In this document: positions 1 through 5,045 of the stretch, one piece after another
Layout: the number at the start of each line of letters is the position of its first letter
Position numbering within the stretch: position 1 is the first letter of the stretch
Source: DASZZV01 sp035544835
GTDB lineage: Bacteria; Acidobacteriota; Thermoanaerobaculia; Gp7-AA8
Length of the DNA: 5,045 nt
Direction of reading: 5' to 3'
NCBI GenBank assembly: GCA_035544835.1
Contig: DASZZV010000294.1
Location: 1 to 5,045, forward strand
Translations under genes and position numbers: made by a program
The notes under the pieces: generated by a model
The model's input: only the letters and a program-made list of their open reading frames with translations
What the model was told of the DNA's origin: nothing
The model's database searches: none

Positions 1-2
1 GC

Positions 3-284
3 CATGCGCATCCGCAATCGATCGAGCTCACGCACATGGCCTATAAGGTGTCCGACAAGATGGTCGAGCTGGTTAACGAGCTGGCCACGCGCTCGCCGAT
101 TCGGCTGCTGTGGTTTCTGGAAGGACGCGGCAGGGGAGAGCTCGTCGCCATCTTTCTAGCCATGCTCGAGCTCACACGCCTCGGTGCGATCTCACTGAAG
201 CAGAGCGACTCGTTTACCGAAATCCTGATTCACCGCGTCGAAAAAGAGATCGACGCCGAGCAGTTCAAGATGTATGACCATTAA
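3..284 (+). CDS. scpA: Segregation and condensation protein A (ScpA), C-terminal part only
   Basis: The frame is open from the left edge, so only the last 93 codons are present and the true start lies upstream; the ATG at 36 is internal. ScpA is the kleisin subunit of the bacterial SMC-ScpAB condensin. It bridges the two SMC heads in the cytoplasm and helps compact and segregate the chromosome. The visible part is the C-terminal winged helix, which in this family contacts the SMC head. The block reading LVAIFLAMLELTRLGAISLK, followed shortly by FTEILIHR, matches the family pattern FLALLEL.R.G.I...Q...F.EI.I. The protein ends in a short charged tail at a TAA (282-284). The next gene is its usual partner scpB, which strengthens the call. 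Unlike many genomes, where the two genes touch or overlap, here 220 nt with a large palindrome separates them. No missing residues or frameshift are seen in the portion present. Confidence 0.9.
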   Translation, partial: HAHPQSIELTHMAYKVSDKMVELVNELATRSPIRLLWFLEGRGRGELVAIFLAMLELTRLGAISLKQSDSFTEILIHRVEKEIDAEQFKMYDH

Positions 285-323
285 GGAGTAGCGATTCGGC
301 GACTCAGCGGTGAAAGCCAGAGA

Positions 324-462
324 AGGTGTCATCCCGAGCCGCAGCGAGGGATCTGGGTGGGGGCCTTGCGGTTTCGGCCGAAGGCATCACGAACGATTGT
401 GCGCGGCACCACAGTCCCAAGGCCGCCGCCCAGATCCCTCGCTGCGGCTCGGGATGACACCT
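324..462. repeat. Large near-perfect inverted repeat (palindromic intergenic element)
   Basis: Two 45-nt arms, 324-368 and 418-462, are inverted copies of each other. The outer 34 positions (324-357 against 429-462) pair perfectly. The inner 11 have two mismatches, one of which (358/428) would be a U-G wobble in RNA. The 49-nt centre contains a further small palindrome, TTCGGCCGAA, at 373-382. The arm core reads GTCATCCCGAGC..GCGAGGGATCT, a style I associate from memory with dispersed intergenic palindromes in Acidobacteriota and other environmental bacteria. No protein is encoded in it, and I see no target-site duplication at its edges. It sits almost centrally in the spacer, 39 nt after the scpA stop and 42 nt before the scpB start. 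As RNA it would form a very stable long hairpin. It lacks a T-tract, so it is not a classic intrinsic terminator. A non-autonomous MITE- or REP-like mobile repeat is the likeliest nature. Confidence 0.9.
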
Positions 463-504
463 GCAACCGCATCATGATGACAACGCGAGAACTACGAAAA
501 AACT

Positions 505-1284
505 ATGACTATTGAAACTAAAGAACTCAGATCGGCCATCGAGGCGATTCTGCTCGTATCCGGAGAGCCGGTGTCGATGGAGAGCCTTACCGATGTTTTC
601 CCGGACGAGCCAAAAGAGAACATCGAACGCGAACTGCAGGAGATGGAGAGGGAGTTCGCTGAAAAGATAGGCGGGTTTTTCCTGGAGCAGGCCGCCGGCG
701 GCTTCCGCTTCGTCACCCGGCCCGATTTCGACATTTACCTCCGCAAGTATTTCGCGAAACAGAATGAGGGGCGATTGTCGGTCGCGGCGCTCGAGACCCT
801 GGCCATGATCGCTTACCGCCAGCCCATCACTGCTCCGGAGATCGGCGACATCCGTGGTGTGAACTCCGCCGGCGTTTTACGCACGCTGCTCGATCGAAAG
901 ATGATCCGCATCGCCGGCCGCAAGAATGTGGTCGGCAGTCCCTTCCTGTATCGCACAACGCGCGAGTTCCTGCTTCACTTCGGCCTGAACAGCATTCAGG
1001 ATCTGCCGAAGCTCGAAGAGTTCGCCGAGGTACTCGGCGAGAATCTTACTGAAGAGATGATGCTCGGCGCACCGACCTCTGATGAAGATGGCGAAGGTCT
1101 CAGCGTGGAGCTGTCTTCGTCGGGCCATTCGAATATTTCTGAGGCCGAAATCGTATCGACGAACGAGGCTTCGCGGCCATCGATTGATGAAGCGGTCATA
1201 GAAAATCTTCAAGAGCGACAGGTTGATGCAGACGCAGGCGATGAACAACCTGTAGAATCGAGCTTCAAGACAAACGAGAGCTGA
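505..1284 (+). CDS. scpB: Segregation and condensation protein B (ScpB)
   Basis: This 259-residue protein is the kite subunit of the SMC-ScpAB condensin. It forms dimers of winged helices that clasp the central part of ScpA. The N-terminal winged helix starts almost at once (KELRSAIEAILLVSGEPVSM, residues 6-25), which supports the ATG at 505 even though no strong Shine-Dalgarno precedes it. The second winged helix carries the family signature: LSVAALETLAMIAYRQPITA (91-110), EIGDIRGVNS (112-121), GRKNVVGSPFLYRTT (138-152), FGLNSIQDLP (159-168). From about residue 188 the sequence becomes an acidic, Ser/Glu-rich, low-complexity tail of roughly 70 residues, probably disordered; such tails vary between species. 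The stop TGA (1282-1284) shares its final A with the ATG of the next gene, pointing to translational coupling with rluB. The conserved core looks intact. Confidence 0.96.
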   Translation: MTIETKELRSAIEAILLVSGEPVSMESLTDVFPDEPKENIERELQEMEREFAEKIGGFFLEQAAGGFRFVTRPDFDIYLRKYFAKQNEGRLSVAALETLAMIAYRQPITAPEIGDIRGVNSAGVLRTLLDRKMIRIAGRKNVVGSPFLYRTTREFLLHFGLNSIQDLPKLEEFAEVLGENLTEEMMLGAPTSDEDGEGLSVELSSSGHSNISEAEIVSTNEASRPSIDEAVIENLQERQVDADAGDEQPVESSFKTNES

Positions 1285-2183
1285 TGCCACCAGAACGTCT
1301 TCAGAAGATCATTGCCAAAGCCGGCTTCGCATCGCGGCGGCGGGCAGAGGAAATGATCCGCACCGGCCGTGTGACCGTGAATGGAAAGGTCGTCACCGAG
1401 CTCGGCTCGCGTGCCGACGCCGCTTCTGACCATGTGAAAGTCGATGGCAAGCTCATCACCCGCTCCGAAGAACATCGCTACATCCTCTTCTACAAACCGC
1501 GTGAAGTGATGACCACGGTCAGCGATCCCGAAGGGCGCACGACCGTTCTCGATTACGTGCGCGGCATCAAGGAACGTCTTTTCCCTGTAGGCCGGCTCGA
1601 CTACCAATCGGAAGGGCTCATTCTTCTTACCAACGATGGAGAGCTGGCCTTCAAGGTTTCCCATCCGACGGAAGGCTCCATCAAGAGCTATCACGTCAAG
1701 GTGCGCGGAGTTCCAACCGATCGTGTCATCGACAAGCTCCAGCGCGGCATCACGATCGAAGGCAAGCGAACGCTACCCTGTGACATCAGCCGGGTCCGGA
1801 CGACCGGAAAGGGCGAGGACGAAGGGAACAGCTGGTTTGAAGTGAAACTTCGGGAAGGACGCACGCAGCAGATCCGTAAGATGTTCAAAGCGGTCGGCCA
1901 TCCGGTCTCGAAACTGAAGAGGGTGGCCATTGGTCCGATCTCGGACCCGAAGCTGACTCCTGGTGAATGGCGCGAACTGACCACGAAGGAAGTAAATCTG
2001 CTGGCCCGTAAACCGGCCAAACCGCGCGCTGCAAAGAAACCAGCTGCCACGCCGGCGCCAGCACCTCAGAAGCGAGCCGCAAAGAAGGATCGGGTGGCGG
2101 CAACGAAATCGGGAGAAAAGCGTCGAGCCACGGCGCAGGCTCACGCCGAGAAGAACGAAAGCCGCAAAGCTCGAGGGCAGTAA
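1284..2183 (+). CDS. rluB: 23S rRNA pseudouridine synthase, RluB/RsuA family with S4 domain
   Basis: This 299-residue enzyme converts a uridine of rRNA to pseudouridine. RluB of E. coli acts on U2605 of 23S rRNA, in the peptidyl transferase region. Residues about 3-50 form an S4 RNA-binding domain (RLQKIIAKAGFASRRRAEEM, then GRVTVNGKVV). The catalytic domain follows: KPREVMTTVSDPEGR (71-85), the catalytic-aspartate motif PVGRLDYQSEGLILLTNDGE (101-120) with D106 as the predicted nucleophile, and the late family motif EGRTQQIRKMF (191-201). Residues about 243-299 are a Lys/Ala/Pro/Arg-rich tail, probably disordered and RNA-binding; E. coli RluB also has a basic tail. The start overlaps the scpB stop in TGATG, and GAGAG lies just upstream. 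RsuA or RluF would be alternatives within the superfamily, but the position between scpB and cmk is typical of rluB. All key residues are present. Confidence 0.93.
   Translation: MPPERLQKIIAKAGFASRRRAEEMIRTGRVTVNGKVVTELGSRADAASDHVKVDGKLITRSEEHRYILFYKPREVMTTVSDPEGRTTVLDYVRGIKERLFPVGRLDYQSEGLILLTNDGELAFKVSHPTEGSIKSYHVKVRGVPTDRVIDKLQRGITIEGKRTLPCDISRVRTTGKGEDEGNSWFEVKLREGRTQQIRKMFKAVGHPVSKLKRVAIGPISDPKLTPGEWRELTTKEVNLLARKPAKPRAAKKPAATPAPAPQKRAAKKDRVAATKSGEKRRATAQAHAEKNESRKARGQ
2173..2177 (+). promoter_or_regulatory. Ribosome binding site deciding the cmk GTG start
   Basis: GAGGG lies inside the last codons of rluB, six bases before the GTG at 2184. It supports a non-ATG start placed directly after the rluB TAA. 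The first in-frame ATG (2289) would cut off the P-loop and cannot be the start. Confidence 0.7.
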
Positions 2184-2849
2184 GTGCCTCTCATCGTCGC
2201 CATTGATGGTCCGGCCGGCGTCGGGAAATCAACCACCAGTAAGCTCGTTGCGCGCGATCTTAGACTGCCTCATATAGACACCGGAGCGATGTATCGCGCC
2301 ATCGCGCTGAAGGCGGTCAGAAGCGGCATCCCAGTCGATGACCAGCAGGCATTGGCCGATCTGGCCAGTACTGCCGAGATCTCTTTTGTGCCGGGTCAGG
2401 CGGGGAGAATTCTCCTTGATGGTGAGGACGTCAGCGCCGCTATCCGGATGCCGGAGATGAGCCTGGCAGCCAGCAGCGTGTCGGCGGTTCCCACCGTGCG
2501 TCGAATTCTGGTCGCTTTGCAGCAGGCCATGGGCAGAAGGGCCGGGGGAGTGTTGGAGGGGCGTGATATAGGGACGAAAGTTTTTCCCGAGACACCCTTC
2601 AAATTTTTCCTGACGGCGCGACCGGCCGTCAGAGCGGAGCGGCGCTTCCAGGAACTGTCGGTCAAGGGCTCGAGCCCGTCACTCGAACAGGTCCTGGCCG
2701 AGATCTTGACCCGTGACACCCAGGACTCCACCCGCGCCGACTCTCCGCTTACCTACGATGAATCTTACGAGCTCATCGACACATCCGATGTCACGATCGA
2801 CGAGGTAGTGGACAGAATCGTGGGCTCCGTTCGAAAACGTACCGGCTGA
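2184..2849 (+). CDS. cmk: Cytidylate kinase (CMP/dCMP kinase)
   Basis: This 221-residue cytoplasmic enzyme transfers a phosphate from ATP to CMP or dCMP, feeding CTP and dCTP synthesis and salvaging CMP released by RNA and phospholipid turnover. Its length matches the short bacterial family (about 220-230 residues). The P-loop GPAGVGKST is at residues 9-17 with K15 as the phosphate-binding lysine. The substrate motif DTGAMYRA is at 32-39. The CMP-binding insert contains IRMPEMSLAASSVSA and VRRIL (87-109). GRDIGTKVFP (126-135) is the family signature. The lid region has RPAVRAERR (146-154) and RDTQDSTRADSPL (177-189) with its arginines. The GTG start follows the rluB TAA with no gap, so coupled translation is likely. 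It lies upstream of rpsA, as in E. coli, although here rpsA seems to have its own promoter. No odd residues were noticed. Confidence 0.96.
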   Translation: MPLIVAIDGPAGVGKSTTSKLVARDLRLPHIDTGAMYRAIALKAVRSGIPVDDQQALADLASTAEISFVPGQAGRILLDGEDVSAAIRMPEMSLAASSVSAVPTVRRILVALQQAMGRRAGGVLEGRDIGTKVFPETPFKFFLTARPAVRAERRFQELSVKGSSPSLEQVLAEILTRDTQDSTRADSPLTYDESYELIDTSDVTIDEVVDRIVGSVRKRTG

Positions 2850-2853
2850 GTCC

Positions 2854-2882
2854 TTGACTCACTTCATAGCGGTCGCTAAACT
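2854..2882 (+). promoter_or_regulatory. Candidate sigma70-type promoter for rpsA
   Basis: TTGACT (2854-2859, five of six consensus bases) and TAAACT (2877-2882, four of six) are separated by exactly 17 bases. Transcription would begin near 2889, giving an rpsA leader of roughly 105 nt. The site starts five bases after the cmk stop, where an rpsA promoter would be expected. This is a sequence match only. It could work alongside read-through from the upstream genes, as no terminator is visible after cmk. Confidence 0.6.
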
Positions 2883-2923
2883 CCAGCCTCGGCACGCTTA
2901 TCAATAAGACAAGCCTTTGATTT

Positions 2924-2973
2924 AGAGGTGCTTGCCATCGCGCAAGCCGCCTTTTGAGCGCCGAGTCTCAAAA
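2924..2973 (+). promoter_or_regulatory. Structured rpsA leader: two adjacent, partly competing hairpins
   Basis: Hairpin A has a perfect six-pair core, GCTTGC (2930-2935) with GCAAGC (2942-2947) around a six-base loop. It can be lengthened by 2924-2929 against 2949-2954 with one bulged base and two G-U pairs, and runs into TTTT. Hairpin B is a perfect seven-pair stem, TTTTGAG (2952-2958) with CTCAAAA (2967-2973), ending three bases before the Shine-Dalgarno. The extended form of A and the full form of B both need 2952-2954, so they compete there. S1 is known to repress its own translation in E. coli through a structured leader. A similar role here is inference. The four-T run makes A at best a weak terminator or attenuator. 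Confidence 0.4.
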
Positions 2974-2976
2974 TCC

Positions 2977-2983
2977 AGGAGGT
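2977..2983 (+). promoter_or_regulatory. Strong Shine-Dalgarno (AGGAGGT) of rpsA
   Basis: AGGAGGT is a perfect match to the 16S rRNA 3' end. It lies ten bases before the ATG at 2994, slightly further than the optimum. It fixes the rpsA start at 2994 rather than the internal ATG at 3069. The strength is notable because the E. coli rpsA mRNA lacks a good Shine-Dalgarno. Confidence 0.85.
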
Positions 2984-2993
2984 TTTCCAGTAC

Positions 2994-4715
2994 ATGCCAT
3001 CGAGTGACGATCCAAAGAAGCACAAACCGGCCTCCCGCGCCGGGGAAGGAGAACTCGACTCGTTTGGGATGGACGAGCTCCTGAAGATGTACGACCAGAA
3101 GATGTCTGAGTTCGCGGAGGGAGACATCGTTCGCGGGCGCGTGCTTCAGATCAACCCCAACGAGGTCGTTCTCGACTTCGGCTACAAGTCGGAAGGGCTG
3201 TTGCCCATTCACGAGGTGACCGACTTGCAGGGGAACATCACCGTCAAGCCGGGCGATGAGATCGATGTCTACGTCGAGAGGCTGGAGAACACCACCGGAA
3301 ATGCCGTCCTGTCGCGCGAGAAAGCAGCGCGCGTCGTGGTCTGGGACAAGATCGAAGAGGCGTTTCGAAATAACACTCCGGTCACCGGCCGCGTTGCCGA
3401 CAAGGTCAAAGGTGGACTGAGCGTCGACGTCGGCGGCATCAAGGCCTTTCTCCCCGGATCGCTCATTGATGTGCGACCTGTGAAGAACCTCGATGTCCTT
3501 CGCGGAAAAGAGTTTCCGTTCAAGATTGTCTCCTTCGACAAGAAGCGCAACAACGTCGTTCTCTCTCGCCGCGCCATCGTTGAGGTCGAACAGAACGAGC
3601 GCAAGAAAGTCACCTTCGAGCATCTGCGGGAAGGAAAGCCGACACACGGCATGGTCAAGAACATCACCGACTACGGCGTCTTCGTCGACCTCGGCGGAGT
3701 GGATGGCCTGCTGCACATCACCGACATCTCCTGGGGCCGCGTCGGTCATCCAACCGAGTTCTTCAACATCGGCGATGAGATCGAGGTGATTGTCCTCAAG
3801 TTCGATCCGGCCAGTGAGCGCGTATCGCTCGGCTATAAGCAGCGCACTCCCGATCCATGGCTGGACGTCGTGGAGCGCTATCCGCTCGGCAGCAAGGTCT
3901 CGGGCAAGGTCGTCTCACTCACCGACTACGGTGCATTCGTGGAGTTAGAAGAGGGAGTCGAAGGGCTGATTCACATCTCGGAGATGTCGTGGACGCGCAA
4001 GGTTCGCCCCTCCAAGCTCCTCAATGTCGGCGACCAGGTCGAGGCTATCGTCTCGGACGTGAACGTTCCGAACCGTCGCATCTCGCTGTCGCTCAAGGCG
4101 CTCGAGCAGAACCCGTGGGAAACCGTGAGCGATCGATATCCGATCGGAGCAGTGGTAACGGGCAAAGTGCGGAACCTCACCGACTTCGGCGCCTTCGTCG
4201 AATTGGAAGAGGGAATCGACGGCCTCGTGCATATTTCCGATATGTCCTGGAATCGTCGCCTCAAGCATCCCAGCGAAGTCCTGAAGAAGGGCGATAGCGT
4301 GACAGCCCGGGTGATCAACGTGGACGCTGAAAATCAGCGCTTGTCCCTCTCCGTAAAAGAGTTCGTTCCCAACGAGTGGGATGAGTTCGTGAAGGACATG
4401 CACGTTGGAACCGAGGTCATGGGAACGATCACTAAAATCACCGACTTCGGTCTGTTCATACGTCTTGCAGATGGCGTCGAGGGGCTGGCCCATGTCTCTG
4501 AAGTAGTCACTCGTGACGCCAAGGCCAAGCTCGACAAAGTGTTCGAGGCCGGCGAGCCGGTCAGAGCACGCGTGATCAAGATCGATCAGACGGAAAAGAA
4601 AATCGGACTCTCCATGCGTGACGTCGAACCGCTGACCGAGGAAGAGAAGCAGAAGGTCCTCGCCGAGCATCAACAGCAGGAGCAAGCCGCGGTCGAACCG
4701 CCGGCGGCGGAGTAG
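2994..4715 (+). CDS. rpsA: 30S ribosomal protein S1, six S1 domains
   Basis: This 573-residue protein binds mRNA on the 30S subunit and helps unfold and load it for initiation. Six OB-fold S1 domains can be traced at about residues 41-108, 127-193, 214-282, 299-368, 386-455 and 471-542, close to the 557-residue E. coli layout. A helix around 26-41 (MDELLKMYDQKMSEFA) precedes domain 1, where S1 proteins dock on S2. Domains 3-6 carry the typical RNA-binding pattern TDYG.FV.L..GV.GL.HIS, for example at 225-243, 310-329, 396-415 and 483-502; domains 1 and 2 are more diverged, as usual. Domains 4 and 5 are the closest pair. The last 30 residues are a Glu/Gln-rich tail ending PPAAE. An AGGAGGT fixes the start. 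It lies between cmk and an HU/IHF gene, the same order as cmk-rpsA-ihfB in E. coli. It probably has its own promoter and a structured leader. No frameshift or truncation is seen. Confidence 0.97.
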   Translation: MPSSDDPKKHKPASRAGEGELDSFGMDELLKMYDQKMSEFAEGDIVRGRVLQINPNEVVLDFGYKSEGLLPIHEVTDLQGNITVKPGDEIDVYVERLENTTGNAVLSREKAARVVVWDKIEEAFRNNTPVTGRVADKVKGGLSVDVGGIKAFLPGSLIDVRPVKNLDVLRGKEFPFKIVSFDKKRNNVVLSRRAIVEVEQNERKKVTFEHLREGKPTHGMVKNITDYGVFVDLGGVDGLLHITDISWGRVGHPTEFFNIGDEIEVIVLKFDPASERVSLGYKQRTPDPWLDVVERYPLGSKVSGKVVSLTDYGAFVELEEGVEGLIHISEMSWTRKVRPSKLLNVGDQVEAIVSDVNVPNRRISLSLKALEQNPWETVSDRYPIGAVVTGKVRNLTDFGAFVELEEGIDGLVHISDMSWNRRLKHPSEVLKKGDSVTARVINVDAENQRLSLSVKEFVPNEWDEFVKDMHVGTEVMGTITKITDFGLFIRLADGVEGLAHVSEVVTRDAKAKLDKVFEAGEPVRARVIKIDQTEKKIGLSMRDVEPLTEEEKQKVLAEHQQQEQAAVEPPAAE

Positions 4716-4824
4716 CACTACACATCCGGGAATGGACGACGAGAGCCAGGCCTCACCGGCAGGTACCGGTCTTCTGGATCTGATGAGCAGGCGCTTCTCG
4801 CCCTTCCTGTATCGCTGGTGAATG

Positions 4825-4830
4825 AGGAGG
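4825..4830 (+). promoter_or_regulatory. Shine-Dalgarno (AGGAGG) of the HU/IHF gene, pointing to a TTG start
   Basis: AGGAGG, within GAGGAGGAG at 4824-4832, ends four bases before the TTG at 4835; the shifted match GAGG at 4824-4827 gives a spacing of seven. It overlaps the in-frame TGA at 4823-4825, so TTG is the first start this frame allows. The later candidates GTG 4868 and ATG 4895 have no comparable site. Confidence 0.65.
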
Positions 4831-4834
4831 AGCC

Positions 4835-5045
4835 TTGACCGTCGAACCGAATGATCATGCCGAGCAAGTGAATTCCGAATCGAAACCCGGTGTCATGACG
4901 AAAGCTGAGCTGGTAGAGGAGGTCTCCCGCACAGTACAGCTCACCAAGAAGCAGGCCGAGTCGATCGTGAACATCGTCTTCGATTCGATCGTGCAGTCGC
5001 TTCGATCGGGGGAGAAGATCGAGTTGCGCGGGTTCGGAAGTTTCA
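4835..5045 (+). CDS. HU/IHF-family nucleoid DNA-binding protein, N-terminal part (runs off the edge)
   Basis: Seventy codons are present before the window ends. From the ATG at 4895 the protein is plainly HU/IHF: MTKAELVEEVSRTVQLTKKQ, then AESIVNIVFDSIVQSLRSGE, then KIELRGFGSF. That covers the two dimerisation helices and the start of the beta sheet; the DNA-binding arm with its conserved proline lies beyond the edge. These small dimeric proteins bend and compact DNA in the nucleoid. The RGFGSF form and the position after rpsA recall ihfB, but HU and IHF cannot be separated from this half, so no symbol is given. The start is uncertain. TTG 4835 has the only strong Shine-Dalgarno and adds 20 mostly polar residues (TVEPNDHAEQVNSESKPGV after the initiator). 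GTG 4868 and ATG 4895 are in-frame alternatives, the last giving the usual family start. The family call is firm; the start is moderate. Confidence 0.85.
   Translation, partial: MTVEPNDHAEQVNSESKPGVMTKAELVEEVSRTVQLTKKQAESIVNIVFDSIVQSLRSGEKIELRGFGSF

Noticed and set aside
36..284. Separate small gene starting at ATG 36
   Set aside because: The frame is open to the left edge and the protein is the C-terminal end of ScpA, so ATG 36 is internal.
324..462. Palindrome as an intrinsic terminator of scpA
   Set aside because: The stem is far longer than usual terminators, the loop is 49 nt, and no T-tract follows either arm. A repeat element fits better.
470..479. CATCATGATG palindrome upstream of scpB
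   Set aside because: A ten-base palindrome of simple composition is expected by chance, and its ATGs are out of frame with scpB.
877..1694. Minus-strand open frames opposite scpB and rluB
   Set aside because: They overlap well-supported conserved genes, have no convincing ribosome binding sites, and read as shadows.
2897..2908. CTTAT-CA-ATAAG palindrome in the rpsA leader as an operator site
   Set aside because: It is only five bases per arm, AT-rich, and matches no operator I recognise; it could occur by chance.
2922..3749. Long minus-strand open frame (275 codons) opposite the first half of rpsA
   Set aside because: It lies wholly antisense to a clear S1 gene, shows no recognisable domain, and is explained by codon bias in a GC-rich gene lacking stops on the other strand.
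3945..4718. Long minus-strand open frame (257 codons) opposite the second half of rpsA
   Set aside because: Same reason: its Leu/Arg-rich start is the mirror of the Glu/Gln-rich S1 tail, and no family features are seen.
4746..4777. Hairpin after rpsA (ACCGG 4755-4759 with CCGGT 4766-4770, plus CCAG/CTGG outside) as the rpsA terminator
   Set aside because: The stem is short and interrupted and is not followed by a T-run, so it is not called as a terminator; read-through into the HU/IHF gene remains possible.

Overview
This is a compact run of bacterial housekeeping genes, all on the + strand. In order they are the end of scpA, scpB, an rluB-type 23S rRNA pseudouridine synthase, cmk (cytidylate kinase), rpsA (ribosomal protein S1, six S1 domains) and the start of an HU/IHF-family DNA-binding protein gene that runs off the right edge. 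The sequence looks chromosomal and fairly GC-rich. I see no phage, transposase, CRISPR, tRNA or rRNA. The combined scpA-scpB-rluB-cmk-rpsA-HU/IHF order, the form of the RluB motif (GRLDYQSEGL) and the style of the intergenic palindrome make me think of Acidobacteriota or a related former 'deltaproteobacterial' lineage. That placement is inference from memory, not proof.

Layout. Positions 3-284 hold the last 93 codons of ScpA. Positions 285-504 are a 220-nt spacer dominated by a 139-bp near-perfect palindrome (324-462). scpB (505-1284) overlaps rluB (1284-2183) by one base (TGATG). rluB abuts cmk (2184-2849, GTG start) with no spacer. These three are therefore almost certainly co-transcribed and translationally coupled. 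A 144-nt gap follows, holding a good sigma70-type promoter candidate (TTGACT-17-TAAACT), two leader hairpins and a perfect AGGAGGT Shine-Dalgarno sequence, then rpsA (2994-4715). A 119-nt gap leads to the HU/IHF gene, whose best-supported start is a TTG at 4835 behind a second AGGAGG. That start adds 20 residues ahead of the usual family start.

How they fit together. ScpA and ScpB are the kleisin and kite subunits of the SMC condensin that organises and segregates the chromosome. RluB matures 23S rRNA. Cmk recycles CMP/dCMP into nucleotide synthesis. S1 brings mRNA to the ribosome. HU/IHF proteins bend and compact DNA. The window is thus a growth-linked cluster joining chromosome compaction with translation and nucleotide supply.

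I found no convincing novel multi-gene system. The items most worth a second look are the palindromic element between scpA and scpB, the structured rpsA leader with its strong ribosome binding site, and the N-terminal extension of the HU/IHF protein.
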